Positions 58,246 through 64,000 of a stretch of 64,000 nucleotides of DNA are shown one piece after another (positions within the stretch are counted from its first letter, which is position 1; every line of letters starts with the position of its first letter). Source of the DNA: UBA1181 sp045617845 (lineage in GTDB: Bacteria; Bacteroidota; Bacteroidia; Bacteroidales; Paludibacteraceae); NCBI GenBank assembly GCA_045617845.1, contig JAZLJL010000101.1, positions 14,222-78,221 on the forward strand. Reading direction: 5' to 3'. The translations under genes and the position numbers were made by a program. Under the pieces are notes generated by a model that was not told the origin of the DNA, made no database searches, and saw only the letters and a program-made list of their open reading frames with translations.

Positions 58246-58827
58246 TCAACGCATCATCTCCTCCGAACGGACAGAGCCGTAATAATAGATAGAACAAGGG
58301 TTTCCCTTTTCGTCGGAGCCATCCCACGCAATCTCATAAATATCGCCTTTCTTCTTGACCTGCACGGCGGACACCTGAAGATCAGTCATTCTATCATATG
58401 ACAAAGAGCGAGTGGTAGAGCCCCCCTTCGTCACGATGTAATCGCCGCTCCAATCATCAGACGTATATTGGTTGAAATAAGTTCCGGTCATAAGGCGGAG
58501 AAGTTCGGTCTGTCCTTTGTCCAAAGCGGGAAGTTCGACATAAGCACCGACGGACGAAAAGTTCCTGTTTTCGGAGCAGGTACCATCCCCATTCATCTTA
58601 TAATAACCAGCCGTGAAAAAATGAAGGTAATGTATTACACCATCATCCGTCAAATCATAACTATCCAGGCACTCGTCGATAGGTACAGAAACAGAGCCCA
58701 CCTTAAAAACATTATCACCCTTCCTAGTCAATTCGTCGACATCCAACTCATCAGAGGGATCGGAGCAAGTCGCGAAAAGCGACAAAGCAAGCGGGAATAC
58801 CGCCAACAACATCTTTTTCAGTTTCAT
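58246..58827 (-). CDS. hypothetical lipoprotein
   Basis: The 193-residue protein has a lipoprotein signal (lipobox LFATC, Cys21) followed by an acidic spacer (DPSDELDVDEL) and a beta-rich domain with aromatic residues (VIHYLHFFTAGYYKMNGDG, EIAWDGSDEKGNPCSIYYYG). I do not recognise a family beyond the general lipocalin-like or secreted small lipoproteins of Bacteroidales. It lies downstream of the giant repeat-protein gene on the same strand, beyond that gene's terminator, so it is a separate unit. Confidence 0.75.
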   Translation of the reverse strand: MKLKKMLLAVFPLALSLFATCSDPSDELDVDELTRKGDNVFKVGSVSVPIDECLDSYDLTDDGVIHYLHFFTAGYYKMNGDGTCSENRNFSSVGAYVELPALDKGQTELLRLMTGTYFNQYTSDDWSGDYIVTKGGSTTRSLSYDRMTDLQVSAVQVKKKGDIYEIAWDGSDEKGNPCSIYYYGSVRSEEMMR

Positions 58828-59035
58828 AAGGCAAAAAAATAAAATGAATATCTAAAAGACATGCATCGCAAAGACTATCATCTTGGGGGAAGACGCACAC
58901 CAACACATCATCAATCATCATAAAAAAACGTGGAGACGCCCCACTCCATTCAAGACCGAAATTAGTCAAATCGAAGGAGAATACAAAAAGAATCGGGCTG
59001 TAATTTACAAAAGCGGAAAGAAAGGAATAAAGAGG

Positions 59036-59074
59036 GAATAAAAAGCGCCCGCACAATTCACATCGTGCGGGCGC
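59036..59074 (-). terminator. terminator of the giant repeat-protein gene
   Basis: GCGCCCGCAC (59045-59054) and GTGCGGGCGC (59065-59074) form a perfect 10-bp stem; the minus-strand product is followed by TTTTTATT. Confidence 0.93.
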
Positions 59075-59100
59075 AGCCGTTATGAATTAAAAAACAGTCA

Positions 59101-62100
59101 TCATTTCACGAGAACCTTTCTGAATTGGTCGTTGATTCTGACCACATAAGCGCCGCGGTAGCGGACAGGGATAGAGAAGCTCTCAGAATTAGCCTTACCG
59201 GCAAAGAGCGTCACGCCATCGTAATCCAAGACTTGGATATCCATGTTCTCAGCACGAAGCACGACGATTTGACCTTCGGTAGTATAGACGTCGACCGTCG
59301 GAACATCCTCGGCAGCATCCAGACCCACAGGACTTTCGGAGAATACAGCGTAGAGCTTCAAGTCGTTCTCCGGCATCAAGTGGTCGTCTGGCAAGCCTTG
59401 CCAACGTACGAAATAGAGGCCTTCCTTGGTAGGAGTCTCAGGCAATTGGATAACATCGCCATACCTCATACTGTTGTTCCTTGAGTATTGGACATCGTCC
59501 ACATAGAAGGTAACGGTGAAGTTGAAGTAAACCCAGCTTGCCACCAAATCTATGTTACCATTGTAGTCGGTTGGATTAATTCTGTTGACCGTCTTACGTC
59601 CATCATACCAACCCTTGAACATCTTACCAGGTCCAGAGATGACAGGCAAAGCGATGCTTTCGTCAAAGATCGTGTAGTAAATCGTATCCAACGCCACGCC
59701 CTCGTTCCTCAAGACGATAGAATAAGTTGCGATCTTGTATTTACCCGTTACAGAAAGATCGGAAGCCGGCATTGTAGCAGGGAGGCCTTCCCATTCGTCG
59801 AACTCGTAACCAGTGCGGCTAGGAGCCTTCGAAGGAGAGATAGCGGCGCCATAGAGATAACGAGCGGTCTTGATAACCTCGCCGTCTATGACATAAGACA
59901 AGATGTAACCACCCTTCTCGAACGAACCAGTGATCGTGAGATCGTGAGAAGGCATGATGTCAGGAGTAGAACTCCAACCGCTGAACGCATAACCCTCTTC
60001 AGTAGTCTCAGGGTCAGAAATCTTAACGAGAGGAGCACCTGCTTGGATAGTGTCCCTAGCGTATTCGATACCATCTACGATATAGATGATTTCGAACGAC
60101 TTGATACCCCAAGAAGTAGTGAGCTCGATGTCATCAGCGGAACTGCCCGGCCTAATTTCAGTGAATGTGTTCACGCCGTCGGTCCAGCCCAAGAATACTT
60201 GTCCGTCCTTCTCTTCGTAAGTAGGGAGTTGGATGCGGTCTTCGATCGTATACCTAATCTTATCGATCACCTCACCAGATTCATCCTTCAAATAGATGAT
60301 ATAAGTGATAGGATCCCAGACTGCGTTTACTATCAAGTTTCTTCTAGGCATTAACTCTGGAATATCGATATCCCAACCATTGAACCTATATCCTCTCTTA
60401 TCCGCAGGGTCAACGACAGAGGAAACATAAGACGCTGTGCTATCGTCGGCATTGATTACGAATGTCTCGTAAGTAATGCCATCGACCTTGAAGATAAGGT
60501 TAAACTCATTAGAGATAGTGGTCCATTTTGCTGTAATAGTCACGCTATCAGGAATAAGCTCTGGGAAGAAGATATACTTCTGTTCAGTTCTGTCATAGTC
60601 GAGAACGACACCATCCAATTCCCAACCGTCGAACCTCATACCATCACGATCTTCTCTAGCTTCGATATAGAAGGACTCATCCTCTATGGTGAAGTTATAA
60701 GTACCGACAACCACACCGTCATCCTCCAATGTGAGTTGGTAAGTGATGAGATCCCATTGAGCAGTAGTAGTCAAACCACCTTCCGGCATAGTCGCAGGGA
60801 TAGCTGGGCTCCAGCCCATGAACCTGTAACCCTCACGTTTTGGATCAGCGATGACAGTGATAGGGTCGCCAAAGACAACCGGATCGACCTTCAAAGTCTT
60901 ACCGTTAGAGACATAAGTGATATTGTAAGTTGCGATATGCCATGTGGCGATCAGGCTCAAAGAGTCGGCGTCATCCGTGCTGATGGATGTAACGATGTTT
61001 CCTGCGCCATCCTTCCAACCTGTGAAGTCGTGACCCTCACGGTAAGGGATGTATTCGCCCAAATCGATGATCTTATGATCCTCAACCGTATAAGTGATCG
61101 TCTCGAATGTGTCGAGTTGGATCTCATAAGTGATGAGATTCCATTGAGCGGTTACGTTCAAAGTATCCAAAGGCAACAACTCAGGCAACTCCTTATCCCA
61201 ACCGGTGAAGTCATAACCCTTTCTGATAGGATCAGCCATAGCGGCATAAGGTTCGTCGGCGAAGCCTGAAGTAGTATCGGACTTCACGTTATAGCCATAG
61301 TTGTATACGATAGCAGTTTCACGTTTCTTGATGCTCAACGATCCGTAAACCGTATCGATGACATAGTTAGAAGCCTTGGTGTTATCGTTCAAAGTATAAT
61401 TGAACACGTTGGCGACAGTACCGAAGTTTGTGATGGTACCGGTCACATCATAAGAAGCGCCCTCGTTATCGGCGAATCCGTCACCCGTCACAACAACCGT
61501 TTGGTTCGTCAACGGAGTCCTATCGTAAACCTTGGCATCCGTCGCACTAGTAAGGATCACAGAACGTTTGGTGATGCTCAAGACACCGTCGGTAACATCT
61601 CCGAACGTATAGTTCTTAGAGACATCCTTACCATCACGTACGATCTTATAACCAGTCACCTTATTGGTAACCGTTCCGAAGTCGGTGATAGTACCTTCGA
61701 TATCCACAACCAATTCGTCGCCATCCGCTATGACGTTTTGAGTGAAGGTATAACCAGCGTCACTCAAAGGCATGCCGTCATAAAGTTTTTCGTTGCTATT
61801 AGCAGTGATAGAGATAGGAGTCTCGATCTTCTTCACGGTCAACTTACCAAGGACAACCTTGATGTCGTAATTAGCGGAATCGGTATTGTTCTGCAATCTA
61901 TAAGTGAACACGTTGTCAACCTCGCCAATTTCCGTGATTGTACCAGTCACCGTGAAAGAAGCACCTTCACCACGTACGAAGCCTTCACCAGCTCTGTTCG
62001 GAGTAACAGTAACAGTTCCATTAGTCAACGGAGTACCGTCATAAATCTTCTCATCCGTAGCGGAAGTAATCACAACCGGACGTTTCGTGATGGTCAATGT

Positions 62101-64000
62101 ACCATTGACAGGTTCTGTGAAGGTATAGTTCTCGGTCACATCCTTACCGTCACGCACAACCCTATAGCTAGTGACCACATTCGGAACAACACCAACGTTG
62201 ATAATAGAACCTTCGACAACCGCCTCCAGTTCATCACCTGGAACAAGGACATTTCTTGTGAACTTGAACTCAGGATCGTAGAACTCGGCGCCATCATAAA
62301 CCAATGTACTAGAATATGCAGTAATAGTGATTGGGGTAAGAATTGGAGTGACGGTAATGGAACCATCTTCGACGATATTGAACGTCACCTTACCAAAGTT
62401 AGGATCAACGTTAGAGAATTGCTCGCTCTTCAATTCCATCATGTATGTACCGATGGTCACACCAGTTGCGATGCTATCACCATCATAGGTGAAGTCATCC
62501 ACGTGGTAAAGAGTTGTGTTAGGCACCCACTCATAACCTGTGACACTTTGAGCGACACCGTTATAAACGGTCTCTCTCTTATGACCGGTAATGTCGACAA
62601 CCACATCGAGCGGTTTGATCTCCAACCAACCATCGGACGCAATCTTGAAGTCCACGTCGAAGTTGTGGTTAACGTTCTCGAATTGAGCCTCAGCCAAATT
62701 CATATAGTAGGTATCGGCATTCGTCTCAGAGAGCGTACTATCACCCTTGAATACGAAGTAGTCGTTGTTGTTGTACAATCCCAAATCCTCGGAAGCCTCC
62801 CAGACGTAACCTGCGGTGTCTTGTGCCTCTCCATTGAAGATGGTCGTCTTCGTGTTACCAGTGATGGTGACGAGGATGTGGCGAGGGGTGACGGTTAAGG
62901 TACCATCTGCAATTTCAATATTATATCTACAGGTCACATCTTCTTTTTCAATACCACGATAAACATGGTAGTCTATCACCTTAGTCGGAACACTTCCCAC
63001 CTCTGTAATAGAAGTATCAGCCACTGTAGCAATCAAAACATCTCCATCCAACAAGATTCCTTGCGTATAAGTGTAATCTGAAGCGCTATTTGCCAACGGA
63101 TTACTGTTGTATATCATAGAATCAGAGTTTGCTGTAATAATAATTTTTCCTTCAATTTCTCGAATTGAAGTCTCCAATTCAATGTGACAACCATTAACAT
63201 CTGTTACAGTTACGATATAATCACCATCAGGCAAATCCTCAATCTTAATACCTGAAACATCCAAATGAGTTCCTTCTATACCATTTCCATCAGTCCAACT
63301 TACATTGTAAGGTGCCTTTCCTCCTCTAAACGTTCCTTCAATCACACCATCTGGCTGATTGTAGCAGAAGGATTCGTGAGAAGTAATTTCGCCATCGAGT
63401 GGATCTGGAACAGTAACAGTGATGGTGGTAGAGGCTGAGTTGCCACACCAATCCTCAACAATAACTAAAACATCTGTTGTTTCAGTAATAACTTTACCTG
63501 CCTCAATATTTTGAGTTATTACCAATTGCTCTGCCAGTGCTGCATTATCAGAAGAATTAGCTCTAACAATTGCAATCAAGTCTGGAATTGTAAATACACA
63601 ATTTGAGACTGGAGCTTCCATCGTTGTAACTAAAGAAGAACTAATCACCGGGGCAACTTCGTCGGCTACGTTTATCGTGGCCGTGTCCTTCGTCACGTTG
63701 CCGCAGCTGTCTACCGCCTCGAAATGAACAGCCAACTTGTAGCACTTGCCGTCGCTTGGCAAGTTCGCCTCTGTGTAGTCGTTCGTCAACTTGACTTTGC
63801 CGCTGTTGTCGCTCGCCGTCGTCTTCGACAACCATGACGCAACTGCCGCGTAGTCGAGTAATCCGTCCGTGTAGCCGATCGTAGTGTCTGATGCTAAGGT
63901 GATTACCGGGGCAACTTCGTCGGCTACGTTTATCGTGGCCGTGTCCTTCGTCACGTTGCCGCAGCTGTCTACCGCCTCGAAATGAACAGCCAATTCGTAG
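59101..64000 (-). CDS. giant surface protein with HYR, MBG and InlB-type repeats (3' part)
   Basis: The visible C-terminal part exceeds 1630 residues; the frame runs off the right edge. In order it shows HYR-like repeats (about 1-200; VDSCGNVTKDTATINV twice), a SprB-like repeat (about 205-285), seven MBG/YDG modules (about 290-930; for example TSATDEKIYDGTPLTN), ten InlB/Listeria-Bacteroides repeats with FxGW cores (about 940-1540), and a C-terminal beta domain ending RINDQFRKVLVK like a type IX secretion sorting domain. It is probably an exported or surface-anchored adhesin. The InlB repeats alternate between two subtypes. The first HYR units are near-identical at the DNA level. Confidence 0.9.
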   Translation of the reverse strand, partial: YELAVHFEAVDSCGNVTKDTATINVADEVAPVITLASDTTIGYTDGLLDYAAVASWLSKTTASDNSGKVKLTNDYTEANLPSDGKCYKLAVHFEAVDSCGNVTKDTATINVADEVAPVISSSLVTTMEAPVSNCVFTIPDLIAIVRANSSDNAALAEQLVITQNIEAGKVITETTDVLVIVEDWCGNSASTTITVTVPDPLDGEITSHESFCYNQPDGVIEGTFRGGKAPYNVSWTDGNGIEGTHLDVSGIKIEDLPDGDYIVTVTDVNGCHIELETSIREIEGKIIITANSDSMIYNSNPLANSASDYTYTQGILLDGDVLIATVADTSITEVGSVPTKVIDYHVYRGIEKEDVTCRYNIEIADGTLTVTPRHILVTITGNTKTTIFNGEAQDTAGYVWEASEDLGLYNNNDYFVFKGDSTLSETNADTYYMNLAEAQFENVNHNFDVDFKIASDGWLEIKPLDVVVDITGHKRETVYNGVAQSVTGYEWVPNTTLYHVDDFTYDGDSIATGVTIGTYMMELKSEQFSNVDPNFGKVTFNIVEDGSITVTPILTPITITAYSSTLVYDGAEFYDPEFKFTRNVLVPGDELEAVVEGSIINVGVVPNVVTSYRVVRDGKDVTENYTFTEPVNGTLTITKRPVVITSATDEKIYDGTPLTNGTVTVTPNRAGEGFVRGEGASFTVTGTITEIGEVDNVFTYRLQNNTDSANYDIKVVLGKLTVKKIETPISITANSNEKLYDGMPLSDAGYTFTQNVIADGDELVVDIEGTITDFGTVTNKVTGYKIVRDGKDVSKNYTFGDVTDGVLSITKRSVILTSATDAKVYDRTPLTNQTVVVTGDGFADNEGASYDVTGTITNFGTVANVFNYTLNDNTKASNYVIDTVYGSLSIKKRETAIVYNYGYNVKSDTTSGFADEPYAAMADPIRKGYDFTGWDKELPELLPLDTLNVTAQWNLITYEIQLDTFETITYTVEDHKIIDLGEYIPYREGHDFTGWKDGAGNIVTSISTDDADSLSLIATWHIATYNITYVSNGKTLKVDPVVFGDPITVIADPKREGYRFMGWSPAIPATMPEGGLTTTAQWDLITYQLTLEDDGVVVGTYNFTIEDESFYIEAREDRDGMRFDGWELDGVVLDYDRTEQKYIFFPELIPDSVTITAKWTTISNEFNLIFKVDGITYETFVINADDSTASYVSSVVDPADKRGYRFNGWDIDIPELMPRRNLIVNAVWDPITYIIYLKDESGEVIDKIRYTIEDRIQLPTYEEKDGQVFLGWTDGVNTFTEIRPGSSADDIELTTSWGIKSFEIIYIVDGIEYARDTIQAGAPLVKISDPETTEEGYAFSGWSSTPDIMPSHDLTITGSFEKGGYILSYVIDGEVIKTARYLYGAAISPSKAPSRTGYEFDEWEGLPATMPASDLSVTGKYKIATYSIVLRNEGVALDTIYYTIFDESIALPVISGPGKMFKGWYDGRKTVNRINPTDYNGNIDLVASWVYFNFTVTFYVDDVQYSRNNSMRYGDVIQLPETPTKEGLYFVRWQGLPDDHLMPENDLKLYAVFSESPVGLDAAEDVPTVDVYTTEGQIVVLRAENMDIQVLDYDGVTLFAGKANSESFSIPVRYRGAYVVRINDQFRKVLVK
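63647..64000. repeat. near-identical 258-bp tandem repeats in the HYR region
   Basis: The stretch from 63647 recurs from 63905 with at least 85 bases nearly unchanged, a period of 258 bp (86 residues). It runs past the window edge, so more copies may follow. Such identity implies recent duplication or gene conversion. Confidence 0.9.

Noticed and set aside
61501..62898. 465-codon open frame opposite the giant repeat-protein gene
   Set aside because: It lies wholly within strong coding sequence on the other strand, has no recognisable domain, and its length follows from the repetitive composition.

Overview
The window is a gene-dense stretch of a Bacteroidota chromosome, almost certainly order Bacteroidales. 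The evidence is the gene families (DUF3098, DUF5606, DUF4827 and DUF3089 proteins, the lineage-type RpoZ, a DAHP synthase/chorismate mutase fusion, a giant MBG/InlB-repeat surface protein with a sorting-type C-terminus), several promoters of the Bacteroides form TTTG-N19..20-TAnnTTTG, and the near absence of Shine-Dalgarno sequences. Family and genus cannot be fixed from the sequence. No insertion sequence, prophage, CRISPR array or rRNA operon is visible.

Layout. 1-2.6 kb: a secreted esterase, a repeat-bearing intergenic stretch and a DIP1984-family protein. 2.6-11.7 kb (minus): ftsX, a DUF3098 gene, uppP, truB, queA and ileS in one run, then coaD and hemW. 11.8-15.3 kb (plus): yraN, sufS, sufE and two tandem copies of an unrecognised 111-residue protein. 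15.4-17.1 kb (minus): a glycosyltransferase and a DUF5606 protein. 17.2-27.9 kb (plus): bamD, rpoZ, DUF1294, tRNA-Pro, rpe, comEC, an nrnA-like gene, two FKBP-type lipoproteins, an RNA methyltransferase, a degenerate M23 protein, dxr and rseP. 27.9-30.5 kb (minus): a CNNM/CBS membrane protein, an Smr protein and a NifX-like protein. 30.8-32.9 kb (plus): a second queA and a DUF3089 lipoprotein. 33-38 kb (minus): an orphan PP-loop sugar amidotransferase, then an operon of two half-size ChrA proteins, an exported flavodoxin and an exported PEP-synthase-like protein. 38.4-40.1 kb (plus): trmO and an Rpn nuclease. 40.1-40.9 kb: a rearranged tRNA-Gly/tRNA-Leu array. 41-59 kb (minus): mutS, a sigma-54-type response regulator, DUF3108, lepB, dapB, mnmA, a YwqK/MORN protein, rpsF-rpsR-rplI, two DUF2059 genes, map, pheA-aroF/chorismate mutase, cysS and a lipoprotein. 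59.1 kb to the right edge: the 3' part of a giant repeat protein.

How the genes work together. Most of the window is housekeeping: tRNA charging and modification (ileS, cysS, queA, truB, mnmA, trmO), envelope assembly (uppP, bamD, lepB, rseP, ftsX), Fe-S assembly, isoprenoid, lysine and aromatic amino acid synthesis, and mismatch repair.

The most striking find is upstream of pheA. Two successive leader peptides are packed with Tyr and Phe codons. Each is followed by a mutually exclusive antiterminator and terminator, so the leader reads as a tandem aromatic amino acid attenuator for the phenylalanine branch. Other notable points: a tRNA-Gly/Leu array with broken copies, one carrying an Asp anticodon; an IleRS whose HIGH motif has its first and third residues swapped (G-I-H-H), a change linked to mupirocin hyper-resistance; and a chrA/flavodoxin/PEP-synthase-like operon with a structured, terminator-bearing leader.
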